Shown here one piece after another: positions 19,807 through 28,132 of a stretch of DNA of 64,000 bases. The DNA lies in NCBI GenBank assembly GCA_946402905.1, contig CAMIYC010000008.1, forward strand, positions 27,928 to 91,927, given 5' to 3'. This DNA comes from an uncultured Prevotellaceae bacterium (GTDB lineage: Bacteria > Bacteroidota > Bacteroidia > Bacteroidales > Bacteroidaceae). Numbering within the stretch: the stretch's first letter is position 1; the number at the start of each line of letters is the position of its first letter. Under the pieces are notes generated by a model. That model worked only from the letters and a program-made list of their open reading frames with translations. It made no database searches and was not told the DNA's origin. The translations under genes and the position numbers were made by a program.

Positions 19807-21057
19807 TCAATTATAGTTAACTAGTCTTTGTCTGATTTTTTCCGTGCCACTGTCGTCTATAGCCTCAGTGGGCATGAAGCCTTCGCCCAGGTAGGCCACT
19901 TCCGAGAGCACCTGGCACACCCTGCCGCACAGCTTGGTCAGTCCGAGACGGCTCATCGCCTGCTGAAGCTGATATTCATCACAGTCGAGATTGCGGAGCG
20001 CCTCGTAGAAGTCACAGAGGTGACGGAGGCTCAGCGACCGGTTGGACAGGTGCCATCTGATATTGAGCAGCATGATGCAGATGGAACGGATGGCGGCGTT
20101 TTGCCGGCTGACGGTGGCATCAAGCTTCGACAGAAGTCGCTTGCTGTCAGACATGATGACGTCGGCAGCAAGATTGTTTTTCGATTTGGGATACAGGGGC
20201 GTGAACCTCGGCACGTCCTCCAGGTCGGTGTGGGCGTTGGATAATTGCATGCGGAGGGCTCCCTCGGCGATCTGGCCGTAGACACCTTGCTCACGTGCAA
20301 AAAGGAGTACCTTACGCCACTGTGTGGGCGAAAGGCTTCGCAGATTGAGTATGTCCTCCGCACAGAGAGGTTGCCGTTCTGTCTCCTTGGCCATGCTCAG
20401 GTGCAGCAGAGCACTCACGGCCTCCTGGCAGTTGATGTCGAGATGCCTGGACGACTCTGTGTTGAGCACCTGATGGTACAAAGCGACCAGCTGATCGGCA
20501 TATTCCTGATACTGTGAGGTCTCACGGTCGGCGGGCACCTCTATAAAGGAGACTCTCCTGCTGATGCCCTCATTCAATATATACTGTCCTTCTTCTTCGT
20601 CACACACCTGAATGGCCGAGGCGTGCCGTGTCATCTCTTTCTGATAGAGTATCATTTTCCAGGTGCGCATGCCATATTCTGCGTCGATATACTCCGGATT
20701 CATGCCGCCATAAGGTGAAAACACGACAGGGAAGCCACGCTTTCGCGACCACAGCTCGATACGTGAGTTGAGATAGTTGTACGAACCGTGGATATGTACG
20801 ATGTCGGGCATGAGCCGGTAGAGCAGTATGACATATCGTTTGTGGAAGGCAAGGAGATTGACAAATCCATGATTTTTGCCTCCTATCTGTGTGGTGGGAA
20901 TGAAATGAGTATGCAGATACTCCTCATTGAATTCCGAAAGGCTGACCATATGGACATCCGCGCTTTTCTCCATCTGATGGAGCACATGTGGAAGAAATTG
21001 AAGTTGCTCGGAAACCTCTGTCGGATTGGGTATGAAATGAAGTATCTTAAGTGCCAT
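19807..21057 (-). CDS. Glycosyltransferase-like protein with unusual C-terminal helical domain
   Basis: A 416-aa protein (start ATG at 21057, seven codons into the ORF-track version, directly after the promoter). Residues 1-~170 look like the N-terminal Rossmann domain of GT4-type glycosyltransferases (ALKILHFIPNPTEVSEQLQFL ... MPDIVHIHGSYNYLNSRIEL ... FPVVFSPYGGMNPEYID). The usual C-terminal nucleotide-sugar-binding half with its EPxG/E motif is not visible; instead there are ~240 mostly helical residues (SPTQWRKVLLFAREQGVYG, SLSLRHLCDFYEALRNLDC). It may be a degenerate or repurposed transferase. Co-transcribed with fbp. Confidence 0.7.
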   Translation of the reverse strand: MALKILHFIPNPTEVSEQLQFLPHVLHQMEKSADVHMVSLSEFNEEYLHTHFIPTTQIGGKNHGFVNLLAFHKRYVILLYRLMPDIVHIHGSYNYLNSRIELWSRKRGFPVVFSPYGGMNPEYIDAEYGMRTWKMILYQKEMTRHASAIQVCDEEEGQYILNEGISRRVSFIEVPADRETSQYQEYADQLVALYHQVLNTESSRHLDINCQEAVSALLHLSMAKETERQPLCAEDILNLRSLSPTQWRKVLLFAREQGVYGQIAEGALRMQLSNAHTDLEDVPRFTPLYPKSKNNLAADVIMSDSKRLLSKLDATVSRQNAAIRSICIMLLNIRWHLSNRSLSLRHLCDFYEALRNLDCDEYQLQQAMSRLGLTKLCGRVCQVLSEVAYLGEGFMPTEAIDDSGTEKIRQRLVNYN

Positions 21058-21075
21058 GAATGTTACAATATTCGA

Positions 21076-21107
21076 CAAAATTAATACTTAAAATGATTTC
21101 AGCCAAA
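21076..21107 (-). promoter_or_regulatory. Promoter of the glycosyltransferase-fbp operon, TTTG-N20-TAATTTTG
   Basis: On the minus strand TTTG (21104-21107) and TAATTTTG (21076-21083) are exactly 20 bp apart, 18 bp upstream of the ATG at 21057. Confidence 0.85.
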
Positions 21108-21166
21108 TTTTGCCCCTAAAATTTCATTCTCCCGGCTTGATTTATCATTAATATGTTTTTTTTTAT

Positions 21167-21174
21167 TAATTTTG
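21167..21174 (+). promoter_or_regulatory. Probable -7 element of the HAD phosphatase gene
   Basis: TAATTTTG, 23 bp before the ATG at 21198. No TTTG is found 19-21 bp upstream; a TTGATTT lies somewhat further away. Confidence 0.5.
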
Positions 21175-21197
21175 CACCGCATATAAATACATGTATT

Positions 21198-21833
21198 ATG
21201 TTCAGAGCAGCCCTATTTGATTTAGATGGTGTCGTTTTTGACACAGAGTCACAATATTCTGTTTTCTGGGGAGACGTATGCCGCAAATATCATCCGGAAC
21301 TGCCTGGTTTGGAAAACAAGATCAAAGGTCAGACTCTGGTACAGATATTTGACGCGTATTTCAACGGCATGGACGAGGCGAAGAAAGATATTGTAGCACG
21401 TCTCGATGAATATGAGAGCCGGATGACCTATGACTATGTGCCTGGCTTTGAGACCTTCGTTTCAGACCTGAAGGCTAATGGTGTGCTCACGGCACTGGTC
21501 ACCAGCAGCAACATCGCCAAGATGCAAAGTGTCTACCGGTCTCGGCCGGAACTGCTCGACACTTTCAACCTCATCCTCACTTCAGAGAATTTCAGTGAGA
21601 GCAAGCCTGCCCCGGATTGTTATCTGCAGGCTGCCCGTGAACTTCATGTCAAGACCTCAGAATGCCTCGTCTTTGAAGACAGTTTCAACGGTCTCAAGTC
21701 GGGCACGTCAGCAAGGATGCGTGTCGTGGGGCTCTCCACCACCAATCCGGCGGATGTGATCGCACCGCTCTGTCAGCTGGTCATAGCCGACTTCAGCCAC
21801 TTCAGCCACCAGCTCTGTCTCAACCTATTCTGA
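21198..21833 (+). CDS. HAD-superfamily phosphatase, beta-phosphoglucomutase-like
   Basis: A 211-aa cytoplasmic HAD hydrolase. Motif I is FDLDGVVFDTE, motif II TALVTSSN (Ser/Thr), and motifs III/IV are the Lys in ESKPAPDCYLQAA and the acidic pair in CLVFEDSFNGLKSG. The helical cap between motifs I and II places it with the PGMB/phosphatase subfamily I acting on sugar phosphates. The ORF-track start at 21153 lies upstream of the -7 element, so the ATG at 21198 (MFRAALFDLDG) is used. The MFS gene begins 4 bp after its stop, and the pair are likely co-expressed. Confidence 0.9.
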   Translation: MFRAALFDLDGVVFDTESQYSVFWGDVCRKYHPELPGLENKIKGQTLVQIFDAYFNGMDEAKKDIVARLDEYESRMTYDYVPGFETFVSDLKANGVLTALVTSSNIAKMQSVYRSRPELLDTFNLILTSENFSESKPAPDCYLQAARELHVKTSECLVFEDSFNGLKSGTSARMRVVGLSTTNPADVIAPLCQLVIADFSHFSHQLCLNLF

Positions 21834-21837
21834 TATC

Positions 21838-23028
21838 ATGGACACACAGAATACTCCTATCCATTTCCGTCTGTGGAACCGTGACTTCTGGTTGCTGGCT
21901 TTTGCCAATATGCTGGTGACGATGGCGGTGTATATGCAGATCGTCTTGTTGCCCAGGATGCCATACGTCGACTCTCTTTCCCAGTGGGGGTCTGTGGCCG
22001 GCTTGATGATAGCTTATGCCGTGGGGCTGTATCTGCTGGGAGGATGCTGCTCATATCTCGTGCAGCGCAAACGGCGCAACAAAGTCTGTATCATATCCAT
22101 CCTTCTTCTGGCGTTGCTCCTTGTCGCTCCACACTATGTAGGACAATGGGGCGTTGCTGTTTTCTTCCCCTACCTCCTGCTGATAGCCAGATGCCTTGCC
22201 GGGGCTTTGTTCGGCATCTCTCAGATGATCCTGTCCAGCACGTTAGTGGTCGATTGCAGTGAGTCGTTTCAGCGCACCGAGGCCAATTATGCCGAGGCAT
22301 GGTTCGGACGCCTGGCAATAGTCCTTGGCCCACTCGCGGCCATCCTGATCTCACAGTTCTGCGGCCACCAATGGTCGGTGTGGGTGTCGGCTGGGCTGGC
22401 TGTGGGGGCTGCACTACTGATCATGCTGGTCGACTTTCCCTTCCGTGCACCGGAAGAGAACACGAGGCTGTTCAGTCTCGACCGCTTCTTCCTTCCGACG
22501 AGCTGGCTGCTGTATGTCAATCTGCTCATGGCCACTACTGCCGTGGGCATTTGCCTACATTACGCCCTCTCCAGCGTCGTGTTTCTTTCATGGCTCCTGG
22601 TCGGTTTCCTGCTGGCAGTGCTGGCTGAGAAATATATCTTTGTCAATGCCGAATTGAAATATGAGACGGTGCTGGCCCTGGCTTGCATAGCTCTGGCTAT
22701 CTACCTGCTGTCTGTTTCAGGCCGTATGCAGGCCTGCGTGGCTTTCATGCTGACAGGGCTGGGATGTGGGTTGATCGGCTCCAGGTTCTTGTTGTCGTTT
22801 ATCAAACTGAGCAGGCATTGTCAGAGAGGCACTTCACAGAGCACGTTTTTCCTGGCATGGGAGACGGGGCTCGCACTGGGGCTCGCCGTCCCATGGATTT
22901 TCCGCTTAGCCAGCGGCTTATCCGTTTGGCGCAGTTCACTCCTTATGGCGTTTTGTATAGACCTTTGTGCACTGCTCCTTTATCTGCTATTTACTCACCG
23001 CTGGTACATGAAACATAAAAATCGATAA
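21838..23028 (+). CDS. Major facilitator superfamily transporter
   Basis: A 396-aa integral membrane protein with about twelve hydrophobic segments and short polar loops (RDFWLLAFANMLVTMAVYMQ, LMIAYAVGLYLLGGCCSYL, SWLLYVNLLMATTAVGICL). The loop VQRKRRNKV after TM2 is the basic MFS signature region, and ARCLAGALFGISQMILSS corresponds to the TM4 motif. Substrate not determinable. Second gene of a run HAD - MFS - peptidase with gaps of 4 and 5 bp. Confidence 0.85.
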   Translation: MDTQNTPIHFRLWNRDFWLLAFANMLVTMAVYMQIVLLPRMPYVDSLSQWGSVAGLMIAYAVGLYLLGGCCSYLVQRKRRNKVCIISILLLALLLVAPHYVGQWGVAVFFPYLLLIARCLAGALFGISQMILSSTLVVDCSESFQRTEANYAEAWFGRLAIVLGPLAAILISQFCGHQWSVWVSAGLAVGAALLIMLVDFPFRAPEENTRLFSLDRFFLPTSWLLYVNLLMATTAVGICLHYALSSVVFLSWLLVGFLLAVLAEKYIFVNAELKYETVLALACIALAIYLLSVSGRMQACVAFMLTGLGCGLIGSRFLLSFIKLSRHCQRGTSQSTFFLAWETGLALGLAVPWIFRLASGLSVWRSSLLMAFCIDLCALLLYLLFTHRWYMKHKNR

Positions 23029-23033
23029 ACCCT

Positions 23034-25379
23034 ATGAAAAAACAACTACTACACCTAAAGGCATTCCTAGTCATCGTGGCTGCTTGTTGCGCCACCATGG
23101 GTGCGTATGCCCAGAGCGGCCAAGTGGTTAAGACCGACACACGCTACGCCCGTGGAGCGACCATGGCTTTCGGCCGTATGACGGTCTCTGGCATTCCCTC
23201 TGCTGAGATTTCTGAGCAGGGCTTCTGCTGGAGCGAGTCGCCCGAACCTACCGTCGACGATTTTAAGACCACTAAATTCCTCACCAACGGTGGTAGGATC
23301 TACTGGCTTCAAGATCTCACGCCCGCCACGAAGTATTACATGAGAGCCTACGTGCTTAAGAAAGACCAGGAAGTGGTCTATGGCGATGTCATTCGTTTCT
23401 ATACCATCCCCAAGGGTCAGATCACGTTCAACATCCGTCAGAGCAGTGATGCGGCAGCCGACGAGCGCATACGCGGCGCTGTGCAGAAAGCCATCGACTA
23501 CTGGAACGACCTGACAGAGATGAAAGGTTTCTCTCCCAGTGTGGGCTACAATCCCGGTACCCCGACAGCCGAGTGTTCCTACGGCGGATGGATGAGCGTA
23601 GGCTCCAACCAGTCTTACCAGAAGGCGGGCACTATCATGCACGAGATGCTTCATGGGTGTGGTGTGATCCCCTGGGCCGACACAGAATGGAGCCGTTTCA
23701 ACCTGCGTTCGGGGTCATCCAATGCTGCCGGCTATGCCACGGGATCCGGACTCTGGCTTGGCGACAGAGTGACAGAGGTGCTGAGGTTCTGGGATAACAG
23801 CACCACCGCCCAGCTCAACGGCGACTATCAGCACATGTGGCCTTACGGCATCAACGGCGCTCACGAGGACAATGGCACCGACTTACTTTATATCGGCAAT
23901 TCGCTGATATGCCAGGCGCTGGGCGAAGACGGACTGCAGCACACCAACCAGCTTTTTGCTGAACCCTACTATGCCTTTGACCATCAGGACGACGTGAAGT
24001 ATTATATCAAGAACGAAGACACTGAGCGCGGTCTGTATAATGCTGTGCTCGTGCCTGCTGCCGGCAAGCGCCTGGCCTGGAAGGAAATGACCGCCGAGGA
24101 AGCTGCTTCCAACGACAGTTGCGCATGGTATGTCACCTTCTCTCCCGACAAGCAGTACTACCAGATACGCAATGCTTCCACAGGCCAGTATATCACCTAT
24201 ACAGGTAGTGATTTCAGGCTTTCAGACACGTCGGTGCCGTCAAACTCAGAACAGCTGCAACTGATGAAGGGCAGGGTAGATGTCGGCAATATGAAGGCAA
24301 GGGGATTCTGGATGATCTCTCCGGCATCAAACTGGACGCCAGCCTGTCTGCAAGCCAATGCCAACGGAGCTACCACGGGCGCTACCTTCAATATCGCCAA
24401 CTCAGCTACTTCACAACGCTGGCTGATTCTCACCGCTGACCAATTGTCTGAATTGTCGTCAAGCCTGATCAATAGTATCGTCGCCGAGGTGACAGACAAA
24501 ATAGGACATATCCGTGCCCTTGCTGCCGTGCCGCATACTGAGGACGCCGAGGGAGTAGACGACGCGCTCAATGACGCGCTCAGCGAGATCGAATCACAGC
24601 TCGCCCTGACCACCACTACCGTGGCGGCTCAGTCGTTGATGGAAAAAGCCGACGCTGCTGCCTTTGATTTCCTGGCCAATGCCACCCCGACCGATGTAGA
24701 GCAGCCTTTCGACCTGACTTATTTGCTCCGCAATCCAGACCTGGAAAGTGCCGACGGCTGGTCTTCGGCTCCGACCATCAACTATTCCTGCGGCGAGTAT
24801 TATGAGAAGACTTTCGACTTCAACCAGATTGTCAAGAATCTTCCTGAAGGTACTTATCAGTTCAGGGCACAGGCTTTCCAGCGTCCAGGCCGGTCTACCG
24901 AGTGTAGCAACAACCAAGTCACGGCTTATATCTACGCCGGACTCAAAAGCACCCGTGTGGCACATATCACGTCTGGCGCACAGACCACCAAACTGGGTGG
25001 CAGCGAGTCCAGCGTGGGAGGGAAGTATTTCCCCAATGACATGCAGGCCGCCAGTATCTATTTCAACAAAGGGCTTTATGAAAACCGTATCACCTCTTCG
25101 GTACCACATGACGGAGGACAACTGAAAATGGGTATCCGCAGCAGCACGATGAACAGTTATTACTGGTGTATCTTCGACGATTTCCGTCTTTGTTATTTCG
25201 GGTCGTTGTCGATCGATGAGGTGAATGGCATTCAAACACCTATCGTAGAGCACGCTGACCTGCCCGCCACAGGAGTCTATAGCCTGACTGGTGTGAAGCA
25301 GTCAGATTCTGCCGACGATATCTCTCATTTGCCAGCGGGCATTTACATCATCAACGGCAAAAAGACAATGATAAAATAA
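23034..25379 (+). CDS. Secreted zinc metallopeptidase-like protein with lectin-like and sorting modules
   Basis: A 781-aa exported protein. Signal peptide at 1-27 (FLVIVAACCATMGAYAQ), a Fn3-like domain (~30-125), then a peptidase-like domain (~130-320) with His203-Glu204-Met-Leu-His207 (TIMHEMLHGCGVIPW). The HExxHG core is zincin-like, but the next position expected of metzincins (HExxHxxGxxH) is Trp here, so the third ligand is not obvious. Residues ~330-480 (QYYQIRNASTGQYITYTG ... RWLILTADQLSE) look like a ricin-type beta-trefoil; ~560-730 a galactose-binding-like sandwich; the last ~45 (VYSLTGVKQ ... AGIYIINGKKTMIK) a type IX sorting tail. Ends at a strong terminator. Confidence 0.8.
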   Translation: MKKQLLHLKAFLVIVAACCATMGAYAQSGQVVKTDTRYARGATMAFGRMTVSGIPSAEISEQGFCWSESPEPTVDDFKTTKFLTNGGRIYWLQDLTPATKYYMRAYVLKKDQEVVYGDVIRFYTIPKGQITFNIRQSSDAAADERIRGAVQKAIDYWNDLTEMKGFSPSVGYNPGTPTAECSYGGWMSVGSNQSYQKAGTIMHEMLHGCGVIPWADTEWSRFNLRSGSSNAAGYATGSGLWLGDRVTEVLRFWDNSTTAQLNGDYQHMWPYGINGAHEDNGTDLLYIGNSLICQALGEDGLQHTNQLFAEPYYAFDHQDDVKYYIKNEDTERGLYNAVLVPAAGKRLAWKEMTAEEAASNDSCAWYVTFSPDKQYYQIRNASTGQYITYTGSDFRLSDTSVPSNSEQLQLMKGRVDVGNMKARGFWMISPASNWTPACLQANANGATTGATFNIANSATSQRWLILTADQLSELSSSLINSIVAEVTDKIGHIRALAAVPHTEDAEGVDDALNDALSEIESQLALTTTTVAAQSLMEKADAAAFDFLANATPTDVEQPFDLTYLLRNPDLESADGWSSAPTINYSCGEYYEKTFDFNQIVKNLPEGTYQFRAQAFQRPGRSTECSNNQVTAYIYAGLKSTRVAHITSGAQTTKLGGSESSVGGKYFPNDMQAASIYFNKGLYENRITSSVPHDGGQLKMGIRSSTMNSYYWCIFDDFRLCYFGSLSIDEVNGIQTPIVEHADLPATGVYSLTGVKQSDSADDISHLPAGIYIINGKKTMIK

Positions 25380-25385
25380 CAAAAA

Positions 25386-25420
25386 AGAGATCCGAAACTA
25401 TTGTTTCGGATCTTTTTTTG
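25386..25420. terminator. Bidirectional terminator
   Basis: Stem AGATCCGAAAC / GTTTCGGATCT, loop TATT, flanked by A-run and T-run. It can terminate the peptidase gene (plus) and tRNA-Val (minus). Confidence 0.9.
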
Positions 25421-25421
25421 T

Positions 25422-25495
25422 AGGGACGATCGGACTCGAACCGATGACCTCTTCAATGTGACTGAAGCGCTCTAAACCAGCTGAGCTACGCCCCT
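25422..25495 (-). tRNA. tRNA-Val (anticodon CAC)
   Basis: Minus-strand cloverleaf of 74 nt: acceptor AGGGGCG / CGTCCCT, D-arm GCTCAGCTGGTTTAGAGC, anticodon stem CTTCA / TGAAG with loop GTCACAT (anticodon CAC), T-arm with GGTTCGAGTCC. The CCA end is not encoded. CAC reads GUG codons. Confidence 0.93.
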
Positions 25496-25511
25496 GTCGT
25501 AAAACTGGATG

Positions 25512-25542
25512 CAAAATTACACATTTTTCGCGAACCACCAAA
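25512..25542 (-). promoter_or_regulatory. Promoter of tRNA-Val, TTTG-N19-TAATTTTG
   Basis: Minus-strand TTTG (25539-25542) and TAATTTTG (25512-25519) with 19-bp spacing, 16 bp upstream of the mature tRNA 5' end. Confidence 0.75.
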
Positions 25543-25559
25543 ATTTTTCGGTGTTTTTT

Positions 25560-28013
25560 TTAATCTACCCTTATTTTTATGGTGCTGTTGCCCACTTTCA
25601 CGATATTAATGCCACGATGTGACAACGTCAGAGCAGTGACATCACCCGTGGTGACTTCCTCGTCCAGGCACTGACCTTGTGTGTTGTATACCCTGACGGG
25701 CACACCAGCCCTAAGCCCCTTCAGCACCACCTGGCGGCCGTCTTGCTGCCAAGCCCAGTCTGACATCGGTTCGGTGGTGATTCCGGTATCGATGCCCAGT
25801 TGTGCCTGAATGATCAGCTGGTTGCAATCGGGCATGTCAAACTCGTAATTCTCTCCTTCGACTTCCGTGGTGGAAGTGCCGTTATTCGTAACAGTGATCA
25901 CCGACCACCTGACCACCTTTTTCCCGTCAACAGGCTTACTTGTCAGTTTCACCCTGCGGTTGGCGAAGAATTTCCCGTTAAAAGTGCCATTGCTCAGCCT
26001 GACACCGTTGAACTCAAAGCTCACAGCGTCGAGGTCTTCCTGCACGAGGTTGGAATTGATGGTCAAGGATACCAGATTGCCCAGGGCATAATAGTCTTTC
26101 AGGTGCTGGTAAAAATAATTGGGACGCTGCGACAGCCAGTTGCGTGCTGTGGTCAGCTCAGAGTTGTAGTCGGGCCACCATTGGTTGATGAGTTTACGGT
26201 GGTGGGGATACTCTTTCCTGAACAGCTCATACATGTCATCCCAGATGGCACGGGTGCCTTGACTGTTCATGAAGTCGCCCATGTAGATAGCGGCCCTGTC
26301 GATGAACTCACGCCTGAAGTCTTCGTTGTCCATCATACGTCTGAACAGGCGTGTGTGCTCATACTGATTGGCCCAGGAGCGGTTGGAGTCGTAGTTGGGG
26401 TCGTAGATCCATTTGATGGAATTGTAATTGGCGGGACTGCCATACAACCCTATTCCGAAGTCGGTGTCTTTGGCCACAAAGCGCCAACGCCCGTCGTCGC
26501 TGCGCTTGCGCCACATCACGATATTGTTGCCGGGGAAGTCCTGGTTGTTGTAAAACAGGTTCATTACCATCAGGTTGATAAACTCCTGCCAGTCTATCCA
26601 CTGGGCATATTCCTCCAGACTATGGCCATGCTCGGTGTAGAACTGTGTGAAAGCGTTCCAGTTTTCCCTGTCTCCCGTTTTCAGGTCATCCCAGTTTTCG
26701 AGCATGTCGATGTCTTCCAAGCCGTCGTAGTTGGTGTATATGTTGTCTACGGTGCTGCGCTCGCGTATATTGAGCATTCCCTTATAGGTGCCGTTCACAT
26801 AGAAGATGGCCGGTCGCCAGGCCTGCCAGTCAAGATCGGTATGCCGGGCCATAGTCCGCTGGATGATGGCATCACGCATGTAGAGATAGTCGAAGTCGTT
26901 GCCCGCGTTTCTGAGGAGTATGGATTTGAAGTCGTCGAGCCCGGGTTTCTGATCCGGGAAGAACTCATAAGTCAGTCTTTTCTTGCCGAAACGTTTGTTG
27001 GCATAGACGACCAGCGATCTGGGGTTGCTTCCGCGGGAGGCTCCTCCCTGCACCCGGGTCTCACACACCTGATTGATCACGCTCTCCGCGCCTTCTTGTT
27101 CAAACAACTCGATATTGATGGGCCTGCGCCAGTTATGCTCGTAGTTTTTTGCGTTGCTGGAGTAATTGCCATCCACATAGATCCCTTTCTTGTTGTCATA
27201 AAAATAAGATTTGTCTGTCACGATAGAGACGACGGGCAAAGTGACCTCACGTGGATGGAAAATATAAGAATGTGTGGTGGCACGAGGGGAGAGGTATCCG
27301 TAGCAAAACAGTTTGGCACGGATGGTTCTGGTGGATTTGATAGTCATGGAGGTCTTGTATTCAGCGCTCGACCTCGTCGGTTCGCTCCCGTCGGTGGTCA
27401 TTCGTATCACGGTGCCCTCAGGACTGCCTTCCGGGACAGAAAGGCTCAACTTGATCTGCTCGTTGCCGGTCACCACGCGCCCGGACTCACTGAAAACGGG
27501 TTCACCGAGAATCTCTGTGCACAGCACGCCACAGTTGGCTGCCGACGGGGTGGGGGTGTATTGGTATCCCCATTCGCCTGCGCCGTCGTTTTTCCTCCCA
27601 TACGCCACATTCGGAGCAGGTTGTTTGCCCAAGTCTATCACGGCATCGACTCTTTGTCCCTCATGAAAGAGATAGACCGAAGAGTGTTTGCCCGACTCCA
27701 GCCGGAAGTTGGTGTGCTGGTTTTTGGCCTCCCTGTCGCAGTAGACTATGTAATACTGGTGCGCGGCGAGCGTGCTGTTGGGCAGCGCCCATGCTTCAGT
27801 GGCATCATCGGTCAGTCCCAACTGGTATTTGCCGAGAGCCACCGGCGACTCGCCACTGTTGTACAACTCAACCCAAGAGTCGGGAAACTCATTGAGGTCG
27901 TCCATCATACAGTCTACATTCGACTGCATCAACTCGTTGATGATCACCTGACCTCTTATCGGTAAGGCAATCATCAGCACGACACACCATATTGCTATTC
28001 TCATTTTTTCCAT
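25560..28013 (-). CDS. CotH-kinase-family surface protein with lamin-tail domain
   Basis: An 817-aa secreted protein. Hydrophobic signal (MRIAIWCVVLMIALPIRGQ) at the N-terminus; the ORF track starts at a GTG four codons earlier, and ATG codons at 28013 and 28004 are both possible. Residues ~25-135 are a lamin-tail domain (IINELMQSNVDC ... DSWVELYNSGESPVAL), followed by a chitobiase-like sandwich with TDGSEPT (~210-240) and a CotH-type domain (~260-650: SILLRNAGNDFDYLYMRDAIIQ, NGTYKGMLNIRE, FVAKDTDFGIGLYG). The end (VRVYNTQGQCLDEEV ... LSHRGINIVKVGNSTIKIRV) is a type IX sorting tail. CotH proteins are atypical protein kinases in spores; in Bacteroidota their role is unknown. Confidence 0.88.
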   Translation of the reverse strand: MEKMRIAIWCVVLMIALPIRGQVIINELMQSNVDCMMDDLNEFPDSWVELYNSGESPVALGKYQLGLTDDATEAWALPNSTLAAHQYYIVYCDREAKNQHTNFRLESGKHSSVYLFHEGQRVDAVIDLGKQPAPNVAYGRKNDGAGEWGYQYTPTPSAANCGVLCTEILGEPVFSESGRVVTGNEQIKLSLSVPEGSPEGTVIRMTTDGSEPTRSSAEYKTSMTIKSTRTIRAKLFCYGYLSPRATTHSYIFHPREVTLPVVSIVTDKSYFYDNKKGIYVDGNYSSNAKNYEHNWRRPINIELFEQEGAESVINQVCETRVQGGASRGSNPRSLVVYANKRFGKKRLTYEFFPDQKPGLDDFKSILLRNAGNDFDYLYMRDAIIQRTMARHTDLDWQAWRPAIFYVNGTYKGMLNIRERSTVDNIYTNYDGLEDIDMLENWDDLKTGDRENWNAFTQFYTEHGHSLEEYAQWIDWQEFINLMVMNLFYNNQDFPGNNIVMWRKRSDDGRWRFVAKDTDFGIGLYGSPANYNSIKWIYDPNYDSNRSWANQYEHTRLFRRMMDNEDFRREFIDRAAIYMGDFMNSQGTRAIWDDMYELFRKEYPHHRKLINQWWPDYNSELTTARNWLSQRPNYFYQHLKDYYALGNLVSLTINSNLVQEDLDAVSFEFNGVRLSNGTFNGKFFANRRVKLTSKPVDGKKVVRWSVITVTNNGTSTTEVEGENYEFDMPDCNQLIIQAQLGIDTGITTEPMSDWAWQQDGRQVVLKGLRAGVPVRVYNTQGQCLDEEVTTGDVTALTLSHRGINIVKVGNSTIKIRVD

Positions 28014-28052
28014 TTCTCTCGCCACACTATTTCTCCATTTTCAATCTCCCCT

Positions 28053-28132
28053 CCTTTGGAGGGGCTGGGGGAGGTTATTCCTTTGGAGGGGCTGGGGGAG
28101 GTTATTCCTTTGGAGGGGCTGGGGGAGGTTTA
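28053..28132. repeat. Three tandem copies of a 27-bp G-rich unit
   Basis: Unit CCTTTGGAGGGGCTGGGGGA plus GGTTATT at 28053, 28080 and 28107 (last copy truncated into GGTTTAA, supplying the stop codon of the metal GTPase gene). On the minus strand the unit is C-rich and each copy can pair CCCCTCC with GGAGGGG of a flanking sequence, possibly acting as terminator between two minus-strand genes. Confidence 0.9.

Noticed and set aside
25800-27965. 721-aa plus-strand ORF opposite the CotH gene
   Set aside because: Long, but fully antisense to CotH/lamin-tail domains and without recognisable domains of its own.
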